Shown here one piece after another: positions 45,961-54,734 of a stretch of 64,000 bases of DNA. The DNA lies in assembly GCF_000426725.1 (NCBI RefSeq), contig NZ_KE384560.1, forward strand, positions 518,960 to 582,959. The letters are read 5' to 3'. The notes under the pieces were generated by a model, which saw only the letters and a list, made by a program, of their open reading frames with translations, was not told where the DNA came from and made no database searches. A program made the translations under genes and the position numbers. Numbering within the stretch: the first letter of the stretch is position 1; the number at the start of each line of letters is the position of its first letter. The stretch is from Sporocytophaga myxococcoides DSM 11118 (lineage in GTDB: Bacteria > Bacteroidota > Bacteroidia > Cytophagales > Cytophagaceae).

Positions 45961-46957
45961 AGTTCCAGAAGGAGAAAAGGAAGAACTATTCTCTATTCAT
46001 TTTTTGAAATTCTTATCGCTAATTGGTGTTGTTTTTATTCATTATTCATTCTTTTTTAAGGAACAAAGATTCCACTCCGAAATATTTAGATTCTGTGTAC
46101 CTATTTTTATTTTATCAAGTGTATTCTTATTCGAAAGAGCGAATATTCATAAGGAACTCGGCCTCTCATTTCTATCAAAAAGATTATTAAGATTATCAAT
46201 ACCTTTCATCTGTTGGAGCGTTGTTTATTTCTTAATCTTTCCTCATAGACAAACTGCCCCCTTAAAAATTCTTACGACACATTTTCTTGGATACGGTTGG
46301 TCTGGGCAATACTATTTTTTTATTCTCTTTCAGGTTACCATTATTTATTTTTTTATTCGTAGAGTTAAGTTAATTAATGGATATTATTTGCTAGCTATAG
46401 GAGTTTCAACATTAATCATTTATTGGATTCTATTTTATGGGATCTACAGAAATGCCCTGGTTTTAAAAATCAGTAACAGGCTTTTTATTTATTGGACATT
46501 CTATATAATTGTCGCAATTTGGTTAGCAAGAAACTATAGTAACATCCGAAATCATAAATATCGGAGATCTGTATGGTTAGTAGCATTACTAATGTCGTTT
46601 CCATTGCTCATCTCCCTGGAAGAACATTTTTATCCCATTACAGGACGATTAGAAGAATATTGCAAAGTTTCAATACTGATAGCTTCAACGTGTCTTTTCG
46701 GATTGGTTTTAATGGAGGAGAGTTTGGTGAAAATAATTATATCAGATCATTTAAAGAATTTAATAAGAATGGTATCAAAATATTCTTTAGGAATTTTTTG
46801 TCTAAATCCATTAGTGATAACCATGTTTCAAAAAGTGGCAATCTATTATAGGATACAAAATGGAAATATTTTGATTTCAATTCCACTTATAATTATCATA
46901 TGCGTTTCAATATCCTTAGTTTTGGAAAAACTTAAACTCGGGGTTCTGATAAAGTAA
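45953..46957 (+). CDS. AT3 family membrane acyltransferase
   Basis: 334 aa, ten or so helices. The signature FLKFLSLIGVVFIHYSFF has the family His but Lys instead of the usual Arg, as in WecH-like proteins. Then FCVPIFILSSVFLFERA and LSKRLLRLSIPFICWSVVYFLI in two pieces. It overlaps the WcaF-like gene and is followed by a 116-bp gap, so it may end this sub-operon. Confidence 0.85.
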   Translation: MSKVPEGEKEELFSIHFLKFLSLIGVVFIHYSFFFKEQRFHSEIFRFCVPIFILSSVFLFERANIHKELGLSFLSKRLLRLSIPFICWSVVYFLIFPHRQTAPLKILTTHFLGYGWSGQYYFFILFQVTIIYFFIRRVKLINGYYLLAIGVSTLIIYWILFYGIYRNALVLKISNRLFIYWTFYIIVAIWLARNYSNIRNHKYRRSVWLVALLMSFPLLISLEEHFYPITGRLEEYCKVSILIASTCLFGLVLMEESLVKIIISDHLKNLIRMVSKYSLGIFCLNPLVITMFQKVAIYYRIQNGNILISIPLIIIICVSISLVLEKLKLGVLIK

Positions 46958-47073
46958 ATTTTGGGTTTTAATGAATGAATACATAGATTCTTCGTTAAAA
47001 TATCTGAAATAAATAATATCTTGATTCCCCATTTCGTAGTCAGGAAAGAAATAAAGCCGGATTTTGCAGATTA

Positions 47074-48303
47074 ATGAGAATTTTAGTATTTGGAATAAAT
47101 TATGCGCCTGAGTTAACAGGTATAGGTAAGTATACAGGAGAAATGTGTGAATGGCTTGCCGGACAAGGTCACGATGTAGAGGTAATAACTTCCATGCCCT
47201 ATTATCCTGAATGGAAGATTAAAAAAGCCTATCAGGGTAGATGGTGGTTTACCGAAACAATCAATAAAGTAAAAGTCAGAAGAACTTTTTTTTACGTTCC
47301 TGAAAAAGTGACGGGGACAACCAGAATTGCGCATGAGTTTTCCTTTTTATTATCCTCCTCAGTCTGGTGGCTCAAAGCGCTTTTTAAGAAATATGATCTT
47401 GTTATATCTCCCTATCCTCCATTGATCATAGGTATCTGGCCGTATTTATATTCTAGATTTCATAAAACTAAATGGGTATTCCACATTCAGGACCTTCAGG
47501 TAGATGCAGCCAGAGATTTAGGTTTAATAAAAAATAAACGTTTACTATATATTCTTGAACACGTAGAACGTTTTTTTCTCAGAAAGGCAAATTCTGTATC
47601 TTCGATTAGTGAAGGCATGAAAAAGAAAATTCTTGAGAAAGGAATTTCTGAGGAAAAATATATCATGCTACCTAATTGGGTTGATATTGATTTTATTAGA
47701 CCTATGTCAAAAGAGGAATCTATGCGCAGAGAATTAGGGTTTGAGGAGAAAGATATTATCATCTTGTATTCCGGGAATATGGGCGAAAAGCAAGGGCTTG
47801 AGGCTGTAATACCTATGGCTCAAAAATTTGCAAACAAGTCTGAGGTGAAAATAGTACTCGCTGGGGAAGGTGCTGCAAAAGAACGATTGATGAAAGAAAC
47901 AGAAGCAAATCGTTTAAAGAATATAACATTTCTCCCTATTCAGCCTTATGAAAAGCTTTCGGCATTTCTTGCTATTGCAGATTTTCATCTTGTTTTACAG
48001 AAAAAAGCAGCATCTGATTTATTGCTACCATCAAAACTCTTATCCATCCTTTCTGCAGGCGGATGCGCCATTGTCACCGCAGTGGAGAATTCTTCATTGC
48101 ATAAAATGATTGGAGAAACAAATGCAGGATGGCTCGCTGAACCAGAAAATATAGAAGATTTGATCAGAATATTAGAGAATGCGATTGATTCCCCTTCAAA
48201 AAATATACAGAAGAAGGAAAATGCGCGAAAATACGCATTGAAATATCTGAATAAAGATGAGATATTGAGCAATTTTCAAAACGTTATTTCAGGTCAATCG
48301 TAA
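47074..48303 (+). CDS. WcaI/WbuB-type glycosyltransferase family 4
   Basis: 409 aa. N-terminal ILVFGINYAPELTGIGKYTG, VITSMPYYPEWKI, and HIQDLQVDAARDLGL are hallmarks of the WcaI family (colanic acid fucosyltransferase type). C-terminal lobe: ILYSGNMGEKQGLEAV, LPSKLLSILSAGGCAIV. It lies directly upstream of the initiating phosphotransferase. The sugar it adds cannot be deduced. Confidence 0.9.
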   Translation: MRILVFGINYAPELTGIGKYTGEMCEWLAGQGHDVEVITSMPYYPEWKIKKAYQGRWWFTETINKVKVRRTFFYVPEKVTGTTRIAHEFSFLLSSSVWWLKALFKKYDLVISPYPPLIIGIWPYLYSRFHKTKWVFHIQDLQVDAARDLGLIKNKRLLYILEHVERFFLRKANSVSSISEGMKKKILEKGISEEKYIMLPNWVDIDFIRPMSKEESMRRELGFEEKDIIILYSGNMGEKQGLEAVIPMAQKFANKSEVKIVLAGEGAAKERLMKETEANRLKNITFLPIQPYEKLSAFLAIADFHLVLQKKAASDLLLPSKLLSILSAGGCAIVTAVENSSLHKMIGETNAGWLAEPENIEDLIRILENAIDSPSKNIQKKENARKYALKYLNKDEILSNFQNVISGQS

Positions 48304-48362
48304 AGAATTTTGTTTTATCTTCGCCCCGAATAATATAGTCCAAAAAGAGCAAGCAGCTCAAA

Positions 48363-49754
48363 ATGAGAAAAGGTTACAGCAGGTTTTTAAAGTTAATAAG
48401 TTTATTGGGCGATCTGGCAATTTTGAATGCTGGATTTCTCGGGTCCTATCTTTATTTAAAACTGCGATATTATCTAGGATATAACGATCATTTTGTCTTT
48501 TTGACAATCTTACTGAACCTTCTCTGGATGGTAATAGTCCTGTTGCTTAGGATTTATGATATTGAACGTTTTACCAGAATAGAAAGAATTTTGTGGAATA
48601 TGTTCAAGGCTCTTGTCCTTCATGCTCTTACAATCTTCTCATTCATTGCCATTATTCACGGATATTATTATTCCCGAAGTCATCTACTGCTTTCATACGC
48701 AATTTGTATTGTTGGAATGGTATTCTGGAGGCTTGGCTTTTATTATTTGCTAAAAAGATATAGGAGAAAAGGGGCGAACTTTAGGCATGTAATTATCATT
48801 GGCGCTGGTTCAGCAGGTAATTCCATGCTAAATTATTTTAGATCAGAAAATTCTGCAGGATATAGATTTCTGGGGTTTCTCGATGATAATCCGGAAAAAT
48901 GTCTACATAAAAATTTGATTATAGGTAAAGTCAGTGATTTGCCCACTGTCGCCAAACGATTTAAAATAGATGAAATATTTTGTGCTCTTCCTCTAAATTC
49001 TTCAAAGCTGATAAGAGAATTAGCCGAGTTTTCTGATAATAATTTAATACGATTCAAAATAGTACCGGACTTCAGAGGTTTTTTAAGCAAGAAAGTTAAT
49101 CTGGAATTTTACAGTTCTGTACCTATTCTGACTATTAGAAAAGAACCATTGGAAAATGTTCTGAACAGATTTGCTAAAAGGACTTTTGATATACTCTTTT
49201 CCCTATTTGTAATTGTGTTCCTCTTTTCATGGTTATTCCCTCTATTTGTTATACTTATAAAGCTTAGCTCAAAAGGACCTATTTTCTTTATTCAGAAAAG
49301 ATCTGGAAAGAATAATCTGGTTTTTCCTTGCTATAAATTCCGCTCTATGAAGGTAAATCAGGAAGCTGACTCAAAACAGGCAACAGCAGAAGATCCTCGC
49401 GTTACTAAAATTGGTAAGTTTATGCGGAAAACCAATCTGGATGAATTGCCCCAATTCTTTAATGTGCTCATCGGTAATATGTCTGTTGTGGGGCCAAGAC
49501 CTCATATGCTTAAACATACTCAGGAATATTCCAAAATAGTAGACCGTTTTATGGTAAGGCATCTTGTGAAGCCCGGAATAACTGGCTGGGCTCAAGTAAG
49601 CGGACTACGAGGTCAAACTGAGGATCCAAGAAAAATGATCAGGAGAGTAAAATATGATGTCTGGTATATAGAAAACTGGAGCTTGTTGCTTGATATTCAA
49701 ATAATCTTTCTCACCGTATTTAATATGATAAGAGGCGAAGAAAATGCCAAATAA
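48363..49754 (+). CDS. Undecaprenyl-phosphate glucose phosphotransferase (WcaJ/WbaP-type)
   Basis: 463 aa. N-terminal helices (~1-120), a Rossmann-like domain (HVIIIGAGSAGNSML, LGFLDDNPEKCL), then the catalytic part: KRTFDILFSLFVIVF, KLSSKGPIFFIQKRSGKN, CYKFRSMKVN, RKTNLDELPQFFNVL (Asp-Glu pair), VVGPRPHML, and KPGITGWAQVSGLRG. It starts repeat-unit synthesis by placing a hexose-1-phosphate, probably glucose, on undecaprenyl phosphate. Confidence 0.94.
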   Translation: MRKGYSRFLKLISLLGDLAILNAGFLGSYLYLKLRYYLGYNDHFVFLTILLNLLWMVIVLLLRIYDIERFTRIERILWNMFKALVLHALTIFSFIAIIHGYYYSRSHLLLSYAICIVGMVFWRLGFYYLLKRYRRKGANFRHVIIIGAGSAGNSMLNYFRSENSAGYRFLGFLDDNPEKCLHKNLIIGKVSDLPTVAKRFKIDEIFCALPLNSSKLIRELAEFSDNNLIRFKIVPDFRGFLSKKVNLEFYSSVPILTIRKEPLENVLNRFAKRTFDILFSLFVIVFLFSWLFPLFVILIKLSSKGPIFFIQKRSGKNNLVFPCYKFRSMKVNQEADSKQATAEDPRVTKIGKFMRKTNLDELPQFFNVLIGNMSVVGPRPHMLKHTQEYSKIVDRFMVRHLVKPGITGWAQVSGLRGQTEDPRKMIRRVKYDVWYIENWSLLLDIQIIFLTVFNMIRGEENAK

Positions 49755-49760
49755 TTTAAT

Positions 49761-51410
49761 ATGAGCTATTTGAGATTTCTGTTTATTGTATTTATTTTTT
49801 TTGCGGGACAGTTGCAAGCTCAAGATTTTTTGCCTCTTAACAGGGAATTCCTCCTTCCTTATGACAGAGCATTCGCCCAAAAGAAAATTGAATTTCATAC
49901 TGCAATAAAACCCTATTATTCTGCAGAGCTTGATACCCTAATCAATACAGATTCTTTGTATGATTTCAGGCCGTTTAATATTTCAAGGAAAAGACTGGTT
50001 GGGCGGATAGCAGATAACCTGCTGAATAGACACTTGGTAAATATTGATACAGCAGGATTGGTCCTTCATGCAGATCCATTGTTAAACGTAGATTTAGGAA
50101 GAGAAACAGTTTCTGGGAAAAAGGTTTATACCAATACACGTGGCATTCAGGTATTCGGATCAATAGGAAAAAGGGTATCATTTTATACATCGTATTATGA
50201 AAATCAGGCAACTTTTTCACCTTACATAGATACCTTCATCACTGAATACAAAGTTGTACCAGGACAAGGAGAGTCAAAACCATTTAAACCTGGTGAACTG
50301 TCAAGAGCATATGACTATAATATGGCATATGGATGGGTAACCTATACGCCAAGTAGGTATTTTAATTTTCAATTTGGTCAGGGAAAGAATTTTATTGGAG
50401 ACGGTTATAGGTCTCTATTGCTTTCGGACAATTCTTTTGCTTATCCATTTTTAAAAATTACCACATCGGTTTGGAAGATTAAATATGTAAACCTTTTTAC
50501 ACAATTCCAGGATATAAGGGGAAGTCAGCTAGTTGTGAACGGTAAAGGTACTGGCTATCCCAAAAAATTCGGAACATTTCATTACCTCAGCATTGATGTA
50601 GGAAAGTCTCTGACAGTTGGTTTTTTTGAAAGTACTATCTGGCCTGGAGGAGACTCGACCTCTAAAAGAGGCTATGATGTTGCTTATCTTAATCCGATAA
50701 TATTTTACAGATCTGTTGAATTTTCACAAGGAAGTTCAGACAATGCTCTAATGGGTTTAAATTTGAAATATAAGATAAACAGCAAATGGTATTTGTACGG
50801 GCAATTTATTCTTGATGATTTTAAGCTGGATGAATTCAAAAATAAAAATTACAACTATCAACAGAAATATGGTTATCAGATAGGTACAAGGATATTTGAT
50901 CCTTTGAAAATAAAGAATCTTGCCTTACAGGGGGAATATAATGTAGTAATGCCATATACTTACTCTCATCGGACGATAGAGCAGAATTACAGCCATTATA
51001 ATCAAGCTCTTGCACATCCTCTTGGTGCTAATTTTAGAGAGTTAGTGGCAATTGTAGATTATCGATATAAAAGATTTTTTACAGAAGTAAAATATATCCA
51101 TGCTCAGTATGGGGTAGATACTGGAAATGTGAGTTATGGAAAGAATATTTTTATCCCCGATTATGGTGGAGTGTATAACGGGGTGAATTACAGGTTTCCT
51201 TATGCCAAACATCCGGCCCAAGGACCAAAAAGTAACCTGCATTATTTGGAGTTTAAAGCAGGTTATTTGATAAATCCTAAAACTAATATGCGGTTGACTT
51301 TAAGTTATGTCAACAGGACAATAACTGGTTACGGAGAGCCGAATAACAAGACTCACTATTATTCTATTGGTATTTCTACTAATTTGCAGAATTTTTATTA
51401 TGACTTTTAA
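49761..51410 (+). CDS. Capsule assembly Wzi / gliding protein RemB-like outer-membrane protein
   Basis: 549 aa. Signal peptide (IVFIFFAGQLQAQD). N-terminal region FLPLNREFLLPYDRAF, then strands such as KVYTNTRGIQVFGSIGKRV, FQFGQGKNFIGDGYRSLLLS, and VDYRYKRFFTEVKYIHAQYG, ending YSIGISTNLQNFYYDF. This is the Wzi/RemB-type barrel of Bacteroidota. It may anchor polysaccharide to the outer membrane or take part in gliding. It starts 6 bp after the phosphotransferase gene, which ties it to the EPS operon. Confidence 0.8.
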   Translation: MSYLRFLFIVFIFFAGQLQAQDFLPLNREFLLPYDRAFAQKKIEFHTAIKPYYSAELDTLINTDSLYDFRPFNISRKRLVGRIADNLLNRHLVNIDTAGLVLHADPLLNVDLGRETVSGKKVYTNTRGIQVFGSIGKRVSFYTSYYENQATFSPYIDTFITEYKVVPGQGESKPFKPGELSRAYDYNMAYGWVTYTPSRYFNFQFGQGKNFIGDGYRSLLLSDNSFAYPFLKITTSVWKIKYVNLFTQFQDIRGSQLVVNGKGTGYPKKFGTFHYLSIDVGKSLTVGFFESTIWPGGDSTSKRGYDVAYLNPIIFYRSVEFSQGSSDNALMGLNLKYKINSKWYLYGQFILDDFKLDEFKNKNYNYQQKYGYQIGTRIFDPLKIKNLALQGEYNVVMPYTYSHRTIEQNYSHYNQALAHPLGANFRELVAIVDYRYKRFFTEVKYIHAQYGVDTGNVSYGKNIFIPDYGGVYNGVNYRFPYAKHPAQGPKSNLHYLEFKAGYLINPKTNMRLTLSYVNRTITGYGEPNNKTHYYSIGISTNLQNFYYDF

Positions 51411-51426
51411 GAATCTGAGATGTAAT

Positions 51427-52062
51427 CTAGGATTTCTTGCTCAACTCACCAACAACAATCATTGATTTCCAAAAATGAGGAAATCGTCCAGCTCCTTTAA
51501 AGTTTTTTACTTCATAACCATTATCTGTAAGTAATTTCGAAACTGTATCTTTTGACCAGAATTTAATATGACCACCAACCCATAAAGGATTATAATGAAA
51601 ATCCATTTTTCCTGCTATTGCCAGTGCTAGATTTTTTAAGTAGCCATGATAAGGAGTGGAAAGAATTAATTGGCCTACATTTAGATTGTTCTCAAATATT
51701 TTAGAACAAAAGGATATGTATTGATAGGGATTATATATATGTTCAATCACTTCTGTAGAGATGATTGTGTCAAATTTCTTATTTTGGATTTCAACTGGAA
51801 GATTATTGTCTGAAATATCCTGAAGGAAAAACCTGTTTGGGTGACTTTTGGAGGCAATGGTTATTCCAGTTTCAGAGGCATCAATTCCATAAATGTCATA
51901 TCCCATTTCTAAAATAGCTTTTGTCATTTGACCATTTCCACAACCAAGATCTAAAATGCATTTATTCCTATTTTTATCAAGAAGATCAATAATCTTCGGT
52001 AAGATATAATTTGTGGAGTATGCTTCTGTTGCACTCCAATTGTAATCTTGATAATCGCTCAT
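51427..52062 (-). CDS. Class I SAM-dependent methyltransferase
   Basis: 211 aa. Motif I CILDLGCGNGQMTKAIL, motif II YDIYGIDASETGI, and TIISTEVIEHIYNP, similar to UbiG/Coq3-type methyltransferases. Ends VGGHIKFWSKDTVSKLLTDNGY. The gene converges with the EPS operon end (16-bp gap) and could modify a sugar or lipid, but it is on the opposite strand and substrate cannot be judged. Confidence 0.85.
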   Translation of the reverse strand: MSDYQDYNWSATEAYSTNYILPKIIDLLDKNRNKCILDLGCGNGQMTKAILEMGYDIYGIDASETGITIASKSHPNRFFLQDISDNNLPVEIQNKKFDTIISTEVIEHIYNPYQYISFCSKIFENNLNVGQLILSTPYHGYLKNLALAIAGKMDFHYNPLWVGGHIKFWSKDTVSKLLTDNGYEVKNFKGAGRFPHFWKSMIVVGELSKKS

Positions 52063-52197
52063 AAAATTTTGTTGAAAATTGACTTAATTAATAATTTCAT
52101 TTAAAAAGAGATGATCCTCTCAATAAGAGATATTGTTTAAAAAAAGTTGCAAAGATTTGATAATTTTAAAATTAAATGGGATAGAATTAAAATTTAT

Positions 52198-52230
52198 AAA
52201 AAAGCCCCGAAAATTATTTCGTGGCTTTTA
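52198..52230 (-). terminator. Terminator of the DUF6089 gene
   Basis: On the minus strand AAAAGCCACGAAATAATTTTCGGGGCTTTTTT is nearly self-complementary (AAAGCC..CGAAA / TTTCG..GGCTTT) and ends in a T run, 28 bp after the stop at 52259. Confidence 0.75.
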
Positions 52231-52258
52231 GGAATTAGTTGATTGTAATCACAAATCA

Positions 52259-53107
52259 CTAGTATGTCTTTCTCAAGAATCTTGGACTTCTGCCTCTGAA
52301 ATTGTTAATATTCGTAACAAAGGTATATCTGGCTTTTACCTGGAATACAAAATATCCATCGTTTCTTTTAGGATTGCCCCTCTGAAAATTTTGAGTTTCT
52401 CCTGATGTTATTTTATTCGAAATATCTCGGGCTACAGGATCAGTAAACTGGCTGTCATCCAGAAATTTATAAGAACTTGCATCGTCCAGATAATCTGTGA
52501 AAGTGAATCTGTATCCACCTTCAACCATAAACTCTAATTGTCTTGTATATTTGATTCTGAAACCCAAACCAACTGGTATAATTGCTGTAACAGGGCTATA
52601 TGATTTACCTTCTGTATGCAGGGGTCTGAGTTTATACCACTGCCCGTTCAGAGAACCGTAAGGATTGAAATAGGTAATTCCAAATCCTAAGAATGCATAG
52701 GGGTTAATAAGTTTTCTACGTCTGAAATGCTTAGTATAAGGATAATAATCATAAACCCCTGCAACATAAGCTTCGAGATTTCCGGATCTGAAATCAAGGT
52801 TTCTATTTTCATGAACATCTTTAGATGCTAGCCTTACATAATTTATTTCAGCTCTTCCATAAATGTTTGGATTAAATCTGTAAGCCATGCCAATTCCGAA
52901 GTTTGGACGGAACTGCATACAGTCAAATTTATCACACAAATCACCATAGTAAGATGAAAGCCCCAGTTGAGCTGTAACGCTAAGCTTCTCCTGCATTAAA
53001 TATCCTGATCTGTTTACCAGCCTGTTATGCTTTGCTTGAGAGAAACCCAAATGGGAAAACAATAAACAAAATATTGTAAAAATGTAAAGTTTTTTCTTTG
53101 ATTTCAT
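52259..53107 (-). CDS. DUF6089 family outer-membrane beta-barrel protein
   Basis: 282 aa. Signal peptide (YIFTIFCLLFSHLGFSQ). Strand-like segments LSVTAQLGLSSYYGDLCD, PNFGIGMAYRFNPNIYGRAEINYVRL in two parts, INPYAFLGFGITYFNPYG, LEFMVEGGYRFTFTDYLDD, and a C-terminal YFVFQVKARYTFVTNI match the family. Two cysteines (DLCDKFDCMQF) are close together. Function unknown; likely outer membrane. Confidence 0.82.
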   Translation of the reverse strand: MKSKKKLYIFTIFCLLFSHLGFSQAKHNRLVNRSGYLMQEKLSVTAQLGLSSYYGDLCDKFDCMQFRPNFGIGMAYRFNPNIYGRAEINYVRLASKDVHENRNLDFRSGNLEAYVAGVYDYYPYTKHFRRRKLINPYAFLGFGITYFNPYGSLNGQWYKLRPLHTEGKSYSPVTAIIPVGLGFRIKYTRQLEFMVEGGYRFTFTDYLDDASSYKFLDDSQFTDPVARDISNKITSGETQNFQRGNPKRNDGYFVFQVKARYTFVTNINNFRGRSPRFLRKTY

Positions 53108-53296
53108 TTTGTCTTAAAGATCAAAAAACTGAAAATTCTTTTCCAGTTTGAAATTAATAATAATCAATTTTTAATAACATATTTGAATTAAAAACCAAAT
53201 TAAACCGTTTTGGTTAAATATTTCTTAGAATAGACCCGATAAAAGCAAAATCATATACGGATTTTCGCAGGTTTTGTTAACGTTTCAAATGTATTT

Positions 53297-54499
53297 ATGA
53301 GAAAACTCATTCATTTACTGTTGGTTGCATTGTTTTTGGGTGGGTGTGACTCAAAGGGACCACAGGGGCAATTGTCCTTTTTAAATAATAAAAGTGATAT
53401 TTCTAATAATGTACAAGTTGCAGAGAATTATTATACCCTGAGTGTAAACCTAACACAATCCCAAAAAACAAAATCCGCGAAAATAGAAGACCTAGTGCAA
53501 AAACTTGGACGGTCAAAACAGTTTAATGGATGTGTTTTGGTTGCTGAAGATGGGAAAATCATCTATGATAATTTTTATGGATTTTCTGATTGGCGAAAAA
53601 AAACGCCTCTTTCTGATAGTGCTTCCTTTCACCTAGCATCTGTATCCAAGCAGTTTACTGCTATGGGAATAATGATGCTAAGTGAAGAAAAGAAAATTTC
53701 TTTAGATGACGATATTCAAAAATACCTGCCGGAAATTCCATATAAGGATATCAAAATCAGAAACTTGTTGAATCACAGTTCAGGAGTGCCCAACATTCTC
53801 AATTATCTTCCTAATTTTTTCTGTTATTGGGACAGCTGTGAGATTGCCAAAAACAAGGATTTGATATACATCTATAAAAATTTTCATCCACCCGTGCAAT
53901 TCAGACCTGGAAGTAGATTCTCTTATAACAACAGTAATTATGTACTTCTTGCTGAAATCATAGAAAGGGTATCAAAACAATCTTATGAATCATTTATCGA
54001 AAGAAGAATTTTCAAGACTTTAGGGATGAACAACTCCTTTGTTTATAATATAAATGATGAAGGAAAAATAAGGAATAGAGTTAGAATATATGGTCCTTAT
54101 AGGGGAGGGCATAGCTCTGATGAAAATGATCTTCGAAATGGAATGGTTGGAGAAAAGGGGATTTATTCTTCTGCAATTGATTTGTTTAAATGGGATCGTG
54201 CTTTGGCAAAAAATATTTTAGTGGCAGATTCCACCATAAAAAAAGCTTTCGAATATTCGGTTTTAAATAATGGTAAGCGCATAAATTATGGATTTGGTTG
54301 GAGAAAAGTAAAAAATGAACCTGATATTGTCTATCATTTTGGTCATTGGAGAGGAGCTAATACTTGCATCATAAGGTTTACAAAGGATAATAACTGTATT
54401 ATTATTTTAAATAATACCAGCAGTCGAAGAGTGAAATATCTTGCACAACAGATCATTTCTGTCCTTTATCAGGATAGAGGTTTTGAGCCAGAGTTTTAG
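53297..54499 (+). CDS. Serine hydrolase, class C beta-lactamase-like lipoprotein
   Basis: 400 aa. Lipoprotein signal (LLVALFLGGCDSKG, cysteine 17). Catalytic SxxK at residues 115-118 (LASVSKQFTAM) and a second motif with Tyr in FSYNNSNYVLLAEI; the third motif is HFGHWRGANT. These are the features of the beta-lactamase/penicillin-binding-protein-like esterase family, not a proven resistance enzyme. It likely acts in the periplasm or on the surface. The gene is divergent from the DUF6089 gene. Confidence 0.87.
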   Translation: MRKLIHLLLVALFLGGCDSKGPQGQLSFLNNKSDISNNVQVAENYYTLSVNLTQSQKTKSAKIEDLVQKLGRSKQFNGCVLVAEDGKIIYDNFYGFSDWRKKTPLSDSASFHLASVSKQFTAMGIMMLSEEKKISLDDDIQKYLPEIPYKDIKIRNLLNHSSGVPNILNYLPNFFCYWDSCEIAKNKDLIYIYKNFHPPVQFRPGSRFSYNNSNYVLLAEIIERVSKQSYESFIERRIFKTLGMNNSFVYNINDEGKIRNRVRIYGPYRGGHSSDENDLRNGMVGEKGIYSSAIDLFKWDRALAKNILVADSTIKKAFEYSVLNNGKRINYGFGWRKVKNEPDIVYHFGHWRGANTCIIRFTKDNNCIIILNNTSSRRVKYLAQQIISVLYQDRGFEPEF

Positions 54500-54559
54500 A
54501 TATCAAAGAGATAGATAGCGAGAGCAGGAAAGTGATTAATCGAAAACTGTAAAAGAAAT

Positions 54560-54587
54560 GGTTGCTTAAATATTGGCAACCTTTTTT
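54560..54587 (+). terminator. Terminator of the serine hydrolase gene
   Basis: GGTTGC (54560-54565) pairs with GCAACC (54576-54581) and is followed by TTTTTT. Confidence 0.75.
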
Positions 54588-54690
54588 CTTTTGTTTACAT
54601 AAGGTCTCCTTGGTTTGAGAACCCGATTTATAGTGGAGATATCCGACATTCTGTTACGCAACCGTTTTGTGGTAGATAAATTATAAATGC

Positions 54691-54710
54691 AAAAGGCCGA
54701 TTGCTCGGCC
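54691..54710 (-). terminator. Terminator of the S41 protease gene
   Basis: On the minus strand GGCCGA-GCAA-TCGGCC followed by TTTT, 25 bp after the protease stop at 54735. Confidence 0.75.
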
Positions 54711-54734
54711 CCTTTACTTTAAACTTTCAATTTT

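Noticed and set aside
53200-53217. Dyad TTAAACCGTTTTGGTTAA between DUF6089 and serine hydrolase genes
   Set aside because: Only 4-bp arms pair properly; not above chance in AT-rich DNA.
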